The notes under the pieces are model-generated. The model saw only the letters and a list, made by a program, of their open reading frames with translations, made no database searches and was not told where the DNA came from. A DNA stretch of 64,000 bases from Lachnospiraceae bacterium (lineage in GTDB: Bacteria; Bacillota; Clostridia; Lachnospirales; Lachnospiraceae), in contig RYVZ01000003.1 of NCBI GenBank assembly GCA_003979345.1, positions 62,001-126,000 of the forward strand, read 5' to 3'. Of this stretch, positions 51,169-59,505 are shown one piece after another; the stretch's first letter is position 1; each line of letters begins with the position of its first letter. The position numbers and the translations under genes are program-made.

Positions 51169-51184
51169 AGGGGAGGTGCGATTG

Positions 51185-51520
51185 ATGATCGATATGAGAC
51201 GTACAGGAAGACAGTTAAAAGAGAGATGTGAGGAGCGGGGCTTAACCGTGAGCGAGATCCAGAAACATCTGCATATCGGCTCGTTCCAATCCGTATATGC
51301 ATGGTTTTGCGGAAAAACGCTTCCCAGTCTTGACAATTTCTATGCATTGGCTAAGCTGCTTGGCGCATCCATGGAAAGCCTGATTGTAGAGAAGTGTATC
51401 GTGAAAGTATATGATTATGCAGTCAGGGGATTTTCATGGAATCTGCTTTGGGAACTGAGACGGCGGGTATCGCCGGGACGCTGTGCGTTATATGAGCAAA
51501 AATTGAGATTGAACGGATAG
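51185..51520 (+). CDS. XRE-family helix-turn-helix regulator
   Basis: Protein of 111 aa. HTH_3 at about 5-60: RTGRQLKERCEERGLTVSEI, QSVYAWFCGKTLPSLDNFYA, LAKLLGASMESLIVE. The remaining 45 residues are of unknown kind. GGGGAGG before ATG 51185. It lies upstream of the lipoprotein/permease/peptide operon and may control it, but only proximity suggests this. Confidence 0.85.
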   Translation: MIDMRRTGRQLKERCEERGLTVSEIQKHLHIGSFQSVYAWFCGKTLPSLDNFYALAKLLGASMESLIVEKCIVKVYDYAVRGFSWNLLWELRRRVSPGRCALYEQKLRLNG

Positions 51521-51567
51521 GGAAAAGTTCTGACCGGTCATGCTCTGAGAAAGACAGAGTTGTTGAG

Positions 51568-51597
51568 AGAGTTGTGTGTATTGCACAACTCTTTTTT
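51568..51597 (+). terminator. Terminator after the XRE gene
   Basis: AGAGTTGTG (51568-51576) pairs with CACAACTCT (51584-51592), followed by TTTTT. It separates the XRE operon from the seven-gene unit. Confidence 0.85.
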
Positions 51598-51681
51598 ATT
51601 ACGCAGTAAACATCCTAATCATAGGGAATTTGACATGCAGCCCGTTTTTATGAATTACAAAAAAAGATTACTACAAAAGAC

Positions 51682-51709
51682 TTGACAAATTCTGACACTG
51701 TAGTATTAT
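51682..51709 (+). promoter_or_regulatory. Promoter of the NHL-lipoprotein/permease operon
   Basis: Consensus TTGACA (51682-51687), 16-bp spacer, TATTAT (51704-51709). The start would be near 51716, leaving a leader of about 140 nt. Confidence 0.65.
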
Positions 51710-51748
51710 AGATATATAGATGTCAGAGGTAGTATAAATGACACTGTA
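51691..51748 (+). promoter_or_regulatory. Repeated operator-like sites over the promoter
   Basis: TGACACTGTA occurs at 51693-51702, inside the promoter spacer, and again at 51739-51748. An inverted partner of its left end, TGTCAGA (51721-51727), mirrors TCTGACA (51691-51697). The set spans -20 to +32 and suits a repressor. The remaining sequence between 51598 and 51858 shows no gene. Confidence 0.5.
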
Positions 51749-51858
51749 TTCATGCATGGGGTGAAGCCCGTAACGAAAAAATGCAGGAGCTTATTCCGTT
51801 TCTAAATTTGTAGAACATGAAGATAGCAAGAATTGGTTTATATCAGGAGGAGAATGAA

Positions 51859-52920
51859 TTGAAGAAGGAAAGAAGCAGGGTATGGTTGTGTGCATTGTCG
51901 GTACTTATCATGTCCGGATGTCCGGGGTGTGCAAAAACAGAAGCGGATCCGACGGAAAAGAGGGATGAAGAATATACGCAGGACAATACATTGACAGAGG
52001 ATATACCAGAAAGTGATTTGGGTGAGACCGGGAATAATGGAGAAAAGGATTATGGTGAATTTCCTGAACCGGTCCTCTTTCCGGAAGAATTTGCGTTTGA
52101 ATATGAGGTATGGAAGAATGAAACAACGCAGATTAAGACGCCCGGAGGAATTGTGTATGACGGGGAGTCGATGTTGGTCTGCGATACGGGAAATCATTGT
52201 GTGGCACGTCTGACAACGGACGGGGAGTTTGTGGAGAGCTATGGGGAGCTTGGTTCGGAAACAGGGAATTTTGTGAAGCCGACATCGCTTGTTCTTTATA
52301 AAGATGAAATATATGTTTTGGATGCAGGGAATATGCGCGTTCAGGTGTTTGATAAGGAAATGCAATTTCTCAGGGAGATTTTGTTTGAAGCGGCGCCGCT
52401 GTCAAATAGCGGAAAGTATGTTGATATGGCGATTGACGGTGATGGAACAATCTATATTGCTGCTGATTCTACTTATCGGGAAGAGACAGGATTGTTTTAT
52501 ATCGAAGAGGGTGCGCTGCGCCGGATTTCAGGCGAATTTTCCGGATATTTGGCGGAAAAGGGCGGGGTCGTGTATGCGGTGAATGCATGGCAGTTTATTA
52601 CGTCAGAGGGTGGATATAACAAAAGACCGGGAGTGAACCAGGTTTATGAGATTTCGAGAACCGAGCTAAAAAAAGTGTGTGAACTACCGTATATGTATGC
52701 GCCGATGGATTTTATCATGGGTGAGGATGAGATATATACTTTGTCGACGGTTTGGGGAGAAATGAACCGGGTTTCGATGGAAGGAGAACTGCTGGAGGCT
52801 TTGCTTTTGACAGAAGAATTACAGTTGCATGATATGTATCTGTGTATGCAGGACGAAAATACGTTTTATGTGGCAGATGCAAAAGGGTATTTGTATAAGG
52901 TTTTTCGCGCAGGGGATTAG
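51859..52920 (+). CDS. NHL-repeat lipoprotein A
   Basis: Protein of 353 aa from TTG 51859 (AGGAGG nine nt upstream; no in-frame ATG nearby except one at 51817 without a site). Lipobox LIMSGC. An acidic linker to about residue 70 is followed by an NHL-like beta-propeller: VYDGESMLVCDTGNHCVARL, GNFVKPTSLVLYKDEIYVLD, AGNMRVQVFDKEMQFLREI are canonical NHL blades. Such propellers bind proteins or ligands outside the cell. The next gene encodes a paralog of the same layout, indicating tandem duplication. First gene of the operon. Confidence 0.8.
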   Translation: MKKERSRVWLCALSVLIMSGCPGCAKTEADPTEKRDEEYTQDNTLTEDIPESDLGETGNNGEKDYGEFPEPVLFPEEFAFEYEVWKNETTQIKTPGGIVYDGESMLVCDTGNHCVARLTTDGEFVESYGELGSETGNFVKPTSLVLYKDEIYVLDAGNMRVQVFDKEMQFLREILFEAAPLSNSGKYVDMAIDGDGTIYIAADSTYREETGLFYIEEGALRRISGEFSGYLAEKGGVVYAVNAWQFITSEGGYNKRPGVNQVYEISRTELKKVCELPYMYAPMDFIMGEDEIYTLSTVWGEMNRVSMEGELLEALLLTEELQLHDMYLCMQDENTFYVADAKGYLYKVFRAGD

Positions 52921-52981
52921 AGGATGCGTGAAACTGTTTAGTGACAGGGGCAGTATGAGCCGGTATTTGGAGGATGCGTCG

Positions 52982-54127
52982 ATGGAAAGAGGAAAGAAGA
53001 AATACTTGTCCGTTTTGTTATCTTGTATATTGTTAAGTAGTATGGCGGCCTGCGGTGCAAAAGAAACGGGAAAAGAGGATGAAGCGCAGACGCAGGATCA
53101 TATTCAACAGCAGGAACAATCGCAGGCGGATGAGCAGTCACGGGGAGAGGAACAGAACACGGAGAATATACAGGAGGATGAGGAAGACGGAATTCCCGGC
53201 AGGGAGCGTGAAGCAGAGGTTGTGATGGGTGAGAACTGGATCAATGACAGGGGACCTGACGCAGCGCCGTTTGAGGTGGAAACCGTGCTCGCCTGTGAAG
53301 TGTGGGATAAAGAGAAGACGCATGTGGAAATGCCGGGAGGCATTTTGTCTGACGGAGAAGGTCTGCTAGTCTGTGATACGAAAAACCATTGTGTCGTGCG
53401 CCTGACCTCCGATGGGGAGTATGTGGAAAGTTACGGGGAGCGCGGGGGCGAATCCGGGAATTTCAAAGATCCGACGGCGATCCTCTTGTATGAGAATGAA
53501 ATTTACATACTGGATTCAGGAAACAGGCGCATTCAGGTATTTGACCCGGAAATGAATTATGTCAGGGAAGTTGAATTTGCGGGTCCAAGCGTGGGCAGCG
53601 GCGGAAAATATATTGATATGGCGATCTCCGCTGACGGGACGATCTTTTTATCGACGGACGGCAACATCGGAGAATGGGCATATATCTCTTATATCGGAGA
53701 AGACGGAACGCTTCAAATTGTCTCCGGCTGGATCGTGGGGCATCTGGCGGAGGAGGATGGAACCGTATATGCCGTAGACAGATGGTTTTTTTGGAGGGAA
53801 GGAAATAAGACGGGCGTTTCATCGGGAGAAAACTGGGTTTACCGTGTGGAGAAAACCGGCTTGGAGAAAATCTGTGAGCTTCCTTACATGTATGAACCGA
53901 CGGATTTGATCGTGGAGGATGGCTGCCTCTATACCTTGTCCGGCACGTGTGGAAAGCTGATCCGATTCTCTATGGAGGGAGAAGCGGAAGAAGGATTGAT
54001 CGGGCGGGCATTCGAAGACAGCGGTTGGTCGGATGTGTATTTATTCAGGCAGGACGAGGATATCTTTTATGTGTCCTATGCGGTGGGATATATTTGTAAG
54101 ACGTATCGGGCGGAAGGGGAGCAGTAG
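52982..54127 (+). CDS. NHL-repeat lipoprotein B
   Basis: Protein of 381 aa. Lipobox SMAAC after MERGKKKYLSVLLSCIL. A Gln/Glu-rich linker of about 60 residues then an NHL propeller close to lipoprotein A: LSDGEGLLVCDTKNHCVVRL, GNFKDPTAILLYENEIYILD, SGNRRIQVFDPEMNYVREV. GGAGG nine nt upstream favours ATG 52982 over ATG 52955. Its stop lies 2 nt before the first permease gene, so it is coupled to the transporter. Proposed as an extracytoplasmic partner of the permeases. Confidence 0.8.
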   Translation: MERGKKKYLSVLLSCILLSSMAACGAKETGKEDEAQTQDHIQQQEQSQADEQSRGEEQNTENIQEDEEDGIPGREREAEVVMGENWINDRGPDAAPFEVETVLACEVWDKEKTHVEMPGGILSDGEGLLVCDTKNHCVVRLTSDGEYVESYGERGGESGNFKDPTAILLYENEIYILDSGNRRIQVFDPEMNYVREVEFAGPSVGSGGKYIDMAISADGTIFLSTDGNIGEWAYISYIGEDGTLQIVSGWIVGHLAEEDGTVYAVDRWFFWREGNKTGVSSGENWVYRVEKTGLEKICELPYMYEPTDLIVEDGCLYTLSGTCGKLIRFSMEGEAEEGLIGRAFEDSGWSDVYLFRQDEDIFYVSYAVGYICKTYRAEGEQ

Positions 54128-54129
54128 AA

Positions 54130-55233
54130 ATGTTTTATCTCACCAACATCAAAGGAAGTTTAATTTATCATAAAGTTATCAACCTGATCGTAGTGATCAC
54201 ACTGACGATCGGTATGCTGTATCCGCTTGGAATGGCGACGATCATCAGGGAGATTGTCATCAATCGGGATCTCTGCCGTTATGACGACGTGGAAAATCAT
54301 ATGATCGTGGACTGCTTTGATACACTGACGCCGTTAGAAGAATATCGGGATAAATTGTCATGGCTGGAAGTGAAAGGCTTAGAATACGGAATGATCACCT
54401 ATTATATAAGTACGGCGTATGTAGGCGGCGGCTTTCGCCAGGTTGGTTTTTCTTCTTATACAAATGAGTATTTGGAGCAGGAGGGTTATCGGCTTGTCGA
54501 GGGACGGCTTTTGACGGAGGAGGAGCACGAACAGGGGGCGCCCTATTGTTTGGTCAGTTGGGGAGGGAGCGAACGGCGTATTGGCGATAAGATCAATGTG
54601 CTGGGAAATGAGCTCGAAGTCGTAGGAATCGTCCAATGTCCCATGATGTTTGGCGGAATCATGGTTTCGCAAAACTGGCTGTATCGGACGATCGGAAACA
54701 GCAGGATCCAATTCCGCATCAGTATCCATGCGCCGAACGGATGGGGTGACATTACGCAGGGGGATGTGAGAAGAGGGCTTCCGCTTGAAGAGATAAGTGC
54801 CGTCACGCGCGGGGAGGAGATCTACAAGGAATATTATGAGTCTATTGATCAGCAGATTTGGAAACGGCTGTCCTCAAGCCTGATGGTTTTGATACCAGCG
54901 CTATGCAGTTTGGCGGCGATCCTGTTTGGAAAGGTGATGGAACAAAAATATCAGATCGGACTCAGAATGGCTCTCGGAGCGACGAAAAGGCAGATCGTTA
55001 TAGAGATTTTTTTTGAGAATTTTATATTGTTTATCGCGGCGTTCTGTGTGGATATGGTGTTGTTTATTCCGGTCAAACGAATATCAACGCTGGTCAGCAT
55101 GTATCCGGGCGCGGCGCTTACCGCGATATTCTTACTGTTCGGCGCGGTCAGCATCCTGTTGATCAGCATAGTGATCGTGGCGGTGCTTATGGGAAAAAGA
55201 CAGGTATGTGAGATATTGAAGGAGAGTCAATGA
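54130..55233 (+). CDS. MacB/FtsX-type ABC permease A
   Basis: Protein of 367 aa. TM1 at about 18-40 (NLIVVITLTIGMLYPLGMAT), an extracytoplasmic domain of about 200 residues, then three C-terminal TM helices with the FtsX signature GLRMALGATKRQIVIEIFFE between the first two. These permeases do not form a pore in the classical sense but transmit ATP-driven motion to the outside (MacB, LolCE, FtsX). It diverges from permeases B and C, so it may be the heterodimer partner. Its stop overlaps the next ATG (ATGA). Confidence 0.85.
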   Translation: MFYLTNIKGSLIYHKVINLIVVITLTIGMLYPLGMATIIREIVINRDLCRYDDVENHMIVDCFDTLTPLEEYRDKLSWLEVKGLEYGMITYYISTAYVGGGFRQVGFSSYTNEYLEQEGYRLVEGRLLTEEEHEQGAPYCLVSWGGSERRIGDKINVLGNELEVVGIVQCPMMFGGIMVSQNWLYRTIGNSRIQFRISIHAPNGWGDITQGDVRRGLPLEEISAVTRGEEIYKEYYESIDQQIWKRLSSSLMVLIPALCSLAAILFGKVMEQKYQIGLRMALGATKRQIVIEIFFENFILFIAAFCVDMVLFIPVKRISTLVSMYPGAALTAIFLLFGAVSILLISIVIVAVLMGKRQVCEILKESQ

Positions 55234-56471
55234 AGTATTTGCTGGAAAAGGTATGGTTCCATGTTGCACATAACAAAATCAAATATGGCGTATTGATCTT
55301 GGTCTATGCGGTCAGTATGACAGTCTTTATGAGCACTATGAATTTGTCGCTGACCTGTTCGGAAGAGCTGCACGCTTTGAAAGGTCAGGCGGAAACGGAA
55401 GATGTGGAGCTGAGTTTTTCCGGCTCGTTTCTGCGGGGGTATGTGATCACCCCGCAGGATATCCGGGATTATCCGGCGATAGAGGAAAAGCTGTTTTATT
55501 TTCCGTATCGGGACAGTCTTTCGATGGATGCGGACGGAAATGAGTACCGCTATCACTGTTGTTTTTTAAGCGATGATGCGTTCGGGCGGCTGTTTGGAAC
55601 AGCGCGTGAGGCGGGAGCGGTTTACATCGGCGCGGATGCCTATGAAATGTTCTGCCGTCTGAAAGAACGCGCGGCTTTGCAGAATGAAAGGGATCAATTT
55701 TTTTTATATTATCGGTTCGAGGGCGATATAGCTTATTTGGAAGAAAAATCGGTGGTCGATCTGTCGCAGGTCAAGTTGCTTGACGAGGCGCAGGGAAGCC
55801 TTTGCTTAAACTCGCCTAACGCCATGTTTTCTATGGATGAGGAACAGATATGGCTGTCAGACTGCCTGATTCTGCCGGCTGAGAGGATGGAGGAGGCGGG
55901 CTGGGAGACCGACGCGATGCCGTTTGGATTCGTTGTTGCTATTTACGAAGGAGAGCGCAGTCAGGAGAATATCGCAGAGCTGATGGGGTTTATGCGTTTG
56001 CTGGGCAGTCGGCATCCTGAGGTGCAGTATGGGATTTCGGACCGTATACTGGGGTTGGAAAAGTCTGCTTCCGATCTGATGATTCCCTATCGCTCCCTGC
56101 TGCTTGCGGCGGTTTCGATGCTGCTCATTATCATGACCGGCATGATAGGGATTTTTATTTTAATACTCCACCGCAGAAAGAAAGAGCAGGCAGTGTCGCT
56201 TGCTTTTGGAGCGACAAAGGGCCGGATTTTCGCGGAGGTTTTTATGGAAGTGTTTTTATGCTTTGCCGTCGGCGGGGCGATGGCGATTGCAGCGGCGTGG
56301 TATGTGACGCCGGAAATGAAGATCGAGGGAATCCATCTTGCCGGTGCATGGCATAATCTTACGACGCTGTGCGCGGCCGGGATCACGCTGATCGAGGCGC
56401 TCGGCATCAGCGGGATCGCGCTTGCGGTCGTGGGGCGCGAGAACGTGGCGGGGACGTTGAAGGAATTGTAA
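55230..56471 (+). CDS. MacB/FtsX-type ABC permease B
   Basis: Protein of 413 aa. TM1 at about 18-40, an external domain of about 240 residues (FPYRDSLSMDADGNEYRYHC within it), and three C-terminal TM helices; the signature reads KKEQAVSLAFGATKGRIFAE. Close paralog of permease C throughout, and nearly identical in DNA over the last 131 bp. Translationally coupled to permease A. The ending LAVVGRENVAGTLKEL is shared with permease C. Likely forms a dimer with A or C energised by the ATPase at 58081. Confidence 0.86.
   Translation: MKYLLEKVWFHVAHNKIKYGVLILVYAVSMTVFMSTMNLSLTCSEELHALKGQAETEDVELSFSGSFLRGYVITPQDIRDYPAIEEKLFYFPYRDSLSMDADGNEYRYHCCFLSDDAFGRLFGTAREAGAVYIGADAYEMFCRLKERAALQNERDQFFLYYRFEGDIAYLEEKSVVDLSQVKLLDEAQGSLCLNSPNAMFSMDEEQIWLSDCLILPAERMEEAGWETDAMPFGFVVAIYEGERSQENIAELMGFMRLLGSRHPEVQYGISDRILGLEKSASDLMIPYRSLLLAAVSMLLIIMTGMIGIFILILHRRKKEQAVSLAFGATKGRIFAEVFMEVFLCFAVGGAMAIAAAWYVTPEMKIEGIHLAGAWHNLTTLCAAGITLIEALGISGIALAVVGRENVAGTLKEL
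56341..56471 (+). repeat. 131-bp block nearly identical to 57921-58051
   Basis: Only two positions differ between the 3' ends of permeases B and C, whereas the 50 bp just before are clearly diverged. The sharp border points to recent gene conversion. Confidence 0.85.
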
Positions 56472-56506
56472 CGATCATACAAGATGTTAGAAAAGGAGGA
56501 GCGGTG

Positions 56507-56785
56507 ATGAAACGGTATTTAGGAAGAGGGATTTGCTGCTTGGGAGCAACGTTGCTGCTGCTTTTAACAGAGGTAAGCCCGGTGAGGGCAGAAGAACATC
56601 GCTGTGAACCATGGGTTGTGGATCATGTTACAGAGGATTGCAGAACGCCGATTTGTGATGGGGTACGTCGTACCAGTTATCTGACGTATCAATGTCATAA
56701 AACATGTACTTACCTACCCACTAATTATACGTATACGATTCCAAATACTTATACGAGAGAGGGCGGATGTTGTACGAAGCAATAA
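56507..56785 (+). CDS. Exported cysteine-rich small protein
   Basis: Protein of 92 aa; no family recognised. A Sec-type signal peptide (MKRYLGRGICCLGATLLLLL, cleavage expected after SPVRA near residue 28) releases a mature product of about 64 residues with seven Cys: single ones in HRC, TEDC, TPIC, TYQC, KTC, and a CC pair near the end. A Tyr/Thr-rich stretch (YLPTNYTYTIPNTYTREGG) precedes the CC. Even with three disulfides one Cys stays free, which suggests a dimer or a linkage. GGAGG precedes the ATG. It lies between the two paralogous permease genes, so it may be their substrate or signal. Confidence 0.75.
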   Translation: MKRYLGRGICCLGATLLLLLTEVSPVRAEEHRCEPWVVDHVTEDCRTPICDGVRRTSYLTYQCHKTCTYLPTNYTYTIPNTYTREGGCCTKQ

Positions 56786-56809
56786 CAGAATAGAGGGAGA
56801 AACGGTAAA

Positions 56810-58051
56810 TTGCACTATTCATTAGAGAAGGCATGGTTTCATTTTTGCCGCAGTTTGGGAAAATATTGTGTATTGATCTTGATTGATGCGGTAAGCATGG
56901 CGCTGTTTATGAGCTGTTTTAATCTGTCGCTGTCCTGCGCGGACCGAATGAGGAAGATCAGGGAGCAGATGCACAACGAGGGAATCGAAATCAGTAACCG
57001 GGTTCTTTTAAGGTCAGCGGGATACCCGATCACGCCGCAGGACATCCGGGACTATCCTTCCATAGAAAATGAGCTGTTCTACTTTCCGTATCGATATAGC
57101 TGTAGTCAGGATTTTGATGAAAATCAGTATTGTTATCGGTGGTGCTTTATAAGTGATGCAGTGTTTGAACAGCTCTTTGACATGGAGAGGGAAGAAGGAA
57201 GAATCTATCTTGGGATGGGCGCATATCATACGCTCAATCGCTTAAGAGAGCGGGTCAGTCTGCAAATAGAAAACGAGGGACGCTTCTTATACTATCAATT
57301 TGAGGGAGATAATATATATTTGGAAAATCATCTGGTGATGGATCTGTCGCAGGTGAAGCTGTTGGATGAGGAGCAGGCGGATATCAATCTGAATTGTCCG
57401 GTCGGGCTGTTTGATGCAGGGGAACAGTTCAGCTTATCGGATTGTGTGATCATGCCGCTGGAACTGTTGGAGGAAATGGATTACGAAGCAAATCCTCTGT
57501 TTTACCGGTGTGTGCTTGCCGTTTATCAGGGGGAAAGAACGGATGAGAATATTTCCGAACTGATGGGTTTTCTCCGCTTTTTGGCGGAGCGGCATCCGGA
57601 GTTACAATATGATATTGCCGATCGTGTAATGGATTTGGAAAAGTCTGCTTCTGATCTGATGATTCCCTATCGCTCCCTGCTGCTTGCGTCAGTTTCAATG
57701 CTGCTCATTATCATGACCGGCATGATCGGGATTTTTATTCTGATCCTGCACCGCAGGAGAAAAGAGCAGGCGGTGTCGCTTGCCTATGGCGCGACAAAGA
57801 GACAATTATTTGTGGAAGTATTTGTGGAGGTGTTTTTATGCTTTTTGACCGGTGCGCTGTTGGCGGGCGGGGCGGCATGGCATGTAACGCCGAAGCTTAT
57901 GATTGACTATTTATCGGTAACCGGTGCCTGGCATAATCTTACGACGCTGTGCGCGGCCGGGATCACGCTGATCGAGGCGCTCGGCATCAGCGGGATCGCG
58001 CTTGCGGTCGTGGGGCGCGAGAATGTGGCGGGGACGTTGAAGGAATTGTAG
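56810..58051 (+). CDS. MacB/FtsX-type ABC permease C
   Basis: Protein of 413 aa from TTG 56810 with GAGGGAG 10 nt upstream. Same layout as permease B: TM1 (VLILIDAVSMALFMSCFNLS), external domain and three C-terminal TM helices with KEQAVSLAYGATKRQLFVEV. The external domain differs most from B, the membrane end least, as expected if the outer domains recognise different partners. The ATPase starts 29 bp after the stop. Confidence 0.85.
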   Translation: MHYSLEKAWFHFCRSLGKYCVLILIDAVSMALFMSCFNLSLSCADRMRKIREQMHNEGIEISNRVLLRSAGYPITPQDIRDYPSIENELFYFPYRYSCSQDFDENQYCYRWCFISDAVFEQLFDMEREEGRIYLGMGAYHTLNRLRERVSLQIENEGRFLYYQFEGDNIYLENHLVMDLSQVKLLDEEQADINLNCPVGLFDAGEQFSLSDCVIMPLELLEEMDYEANPLFYRCVLAVYQGERTDENISELMGFLRFLAERHPELQYDIADRVMDLEKSASDLMIPYRSLLLASVSMLLIIMTGMIGIFILILHRRRKEQAVSLAYGATKRQLFVEVFVEVFLCFLTGALLAGGAAWHVTPKLMIDYLSVTGAWHNLTTLCAAGITLIEALGISGIALAVVGRENVAGTLKEL

Positions 58052-58080
58052 AATGAAGGGCAGAGCGGAGGATTCAGAAG

Positions 58081-58749
58081 ATGGCGTTGATACAGGTGGA
58101 AAATCTTACGAAAGATTATCAGACCGGAAAAAATAAATTTCATGCACTGCGCGGCGTCTCGTTTCAAGTAGAAAAAGGGGAATTCGTAGCGATCACGGGA
58201 AAATCCGGCTGCGGAAAAAGCACATTGCTCAATATTCTTGGCGGAATGGACAGACAGACACAGGGAAATTACTTTTTTGAAGGACTCGATGTCAGCGGGT
58301 TGAAAAACAAGGCGCTTGCGCATTTCAGAAACAGGAAGATCGGATTTGTATTTCAGTCTTTTTATCTTGCGGGGGAAATGGATGCGGCACATAACGTTGC
58401 GCTGCCGATGGGTTACGGCGGCGTCCGTGCGGCACAGCGTAAACGCCGTGCGGCGGAACTGCTGGCGGAAGTCGGACTTTATGATAAACAAAAAAGCAAG
58501 CCGTCCCAATTGTCCGGCGGCGAGCAGCAGCGTGTCGCGATCGCGCGCGCAATATCTAATTCGCCGGGCGTTCTGCTGGCAGATGAACCGACCGGAAATC
58601 TGGATCATGAGAATGGGATACAGGTTATGGAACTGCTGCGCCGCTTAAATGGAGAAGGGCTTACGATCGTGATGGTCACGCATGATCTGGAGCTGGCAGG
58701 ACAGACGGACCGCCTTATTCGGATGCAGGACGGACAGATCGTATCATAG
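58081..58749 (+). CDS. ABC transporter ATP-binding protein, LolD/MacB type
   Basis: Protein of 222 aa. Walker A GKSGCGKSTLLN at about 40-51, Q-loop FVFQSFYLAGEMDA, signature LSGGEQQRVAIARAI, Walker B VLLADEPTGNLD, H-loop VMVTHDLELAG. The family powers mechanotransmission-type exporters and two-component-linked peptide-resistance transporters. It is the only ATPase of the unit and must serve three permeases. GCGGAGG precedes the ATG. Last gene of the operon, convergent with an XRE gene 44 bp away. Confidence 0.92.
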   Translation: MALIQVENLTKDYQTGKNKFHALRGVSFQVEKGEFVAITGKSGCGKSTLLNILGGMDRQTQGNYFFEGLDVSGLKNKALAHFRNRKIGFVFQSFYLAGEMDAAHNVALPMGYGGVRAAQRKRRAAELLAEVGLYDKQKSKPSQLSGGEQQRVAIARAISNSPGVLLADEPTGNLDHENGIQVMELLRRLNGEGLTIVMVTHDLELAGQTDRLIRMQDGQIVS

Positions 58750-58793
58750 CAGTCAATGGATGCGCGGTGTATGTACGATCTTTACCGCCGGAC

Positions 58794-59120
58794 TTATTTT
58801 TTATGGTTGATGTCTTTCATAAAGGCGATCATGCGGGACAACTGATCTTTGTTCATTTGGTTCATCTCAGCAACAGCGATGGCAATATCGTGAGGGAACG
58901 GTTCGTTCATGTTAAAAAAGTCCTGAGGAGTGATCCTAAAGAAATCGCAGATATCAAAAAATGTACTCATGCTCGGAAGCGCTTTTTCATTTTCGATTTT
59001 GTTGATATAGCTTTCGCTTAAGCCTAAAGTCAGACTCATGTCACGAGCAGAAATATTTTTATTCATTCTGAGCTGTGTCAGGCGGTTGCAGAAATCTTTT
59101 CTGAAGTCGTATTTGTCCAT
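58794..59120 (-). CDS. XRE-family repressor, paralog 1
   Basis: Protein of 108 aa. HTH_3 at about 8-62: RLTQLRMNKNISARDMSLTL, GLSESYINKIENEKALPSMS, with a C-terminal segment (FFNMNEPFPHDIAIAVAEMN, then KDQLSRMIAFMKDIN) that likely dimerises. Most residues are identical to the paralog at 61128-61454. ATG 59120 matches the paralog's start; ATG 59129 is also possible. Divergent from the CZB chemoreceptor across 385 bp. Confidence 0.85.
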   Translation of the reverse strand: MDKYDFRKDFCNRLTQLRMNKNISARDMSLTLGLSESYINKIENEKALPSMSTFFDICDFFRITPQDFFNMNEPFPHDIAIAVAEMNQMNKDQLSRMIAFMKDINHKK

Positions 59121-59164
59121 AACATCCAATCCTTGTAATGTTTTATCCTGATGAAGATAACGAA

Positions 59165-59188
59165 AGTTGTACTCTAACTAATAGTATA
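59165..59188 (-). promoter_or_regulatory. Promoter -10 and candidate operator of XRE paralog 1
   Basis: On the minus strand TATACT (59188-59183) is followed, after 9 nt, by AGTACAACT (59173-59165), near the expected start point. The same motif with the same spacing lies before XRE paralog 2. Confidence 0.55.
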
Positions 59189-59357
59189 AGCTATAGAATC
59201 CTCAAAATCGGATAACTGAATGCTGTATTTTCAAAAAATAACATACAAATAGTATGTGAACGCCGATAAATCTTATGCCTGATTGTGATGCGGTTCCGGA
59301 AAAAGCCTGCTCATAACGGAAAAATTAGCCAAATTTGCAATATGATCATATAAATGC
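59189..59357. other. Rest of the 385-bp divergent region
   Basis: No gene seen. GCCGATAA at 59262-59269 equals the sigma-28 -10 consensus but has no TAAA at the proper distance upstream. Confidence 0.4.
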
Positions 59358-59385
59358 TTGCAAAAACTTCAAAAAACCGTATGAT
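59358..59385 (+). promoter_or_regulatory. Possible promoter of the CZB chemoreceptor
   Basis: TTGCAA (59358-59363), 16-bp spacer, TATGAT (59380-59385), leaving a leader of about 115 nt. Confidence 0.45.
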
Positions 59386-59505
59386 GATAAGTAGAGAGTG
59401 TTTTAGCGGCCGTATTAGATTTGTGTTACGAAGCGGTGCTGCGGAGCATAAAACGTACTCTATATAAAAAATGAACAGCCGCGATGAAAGAATGAGGTAT
59501 GGAAA

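Noticed and set aside
59262..59269. Sigma-28 promoter of the CZB chemoreceptor
   Set aside because: GCCGATAA matches the -10, but no TAAA is found 15-16 bp upstream and the gene is 240 bp away.
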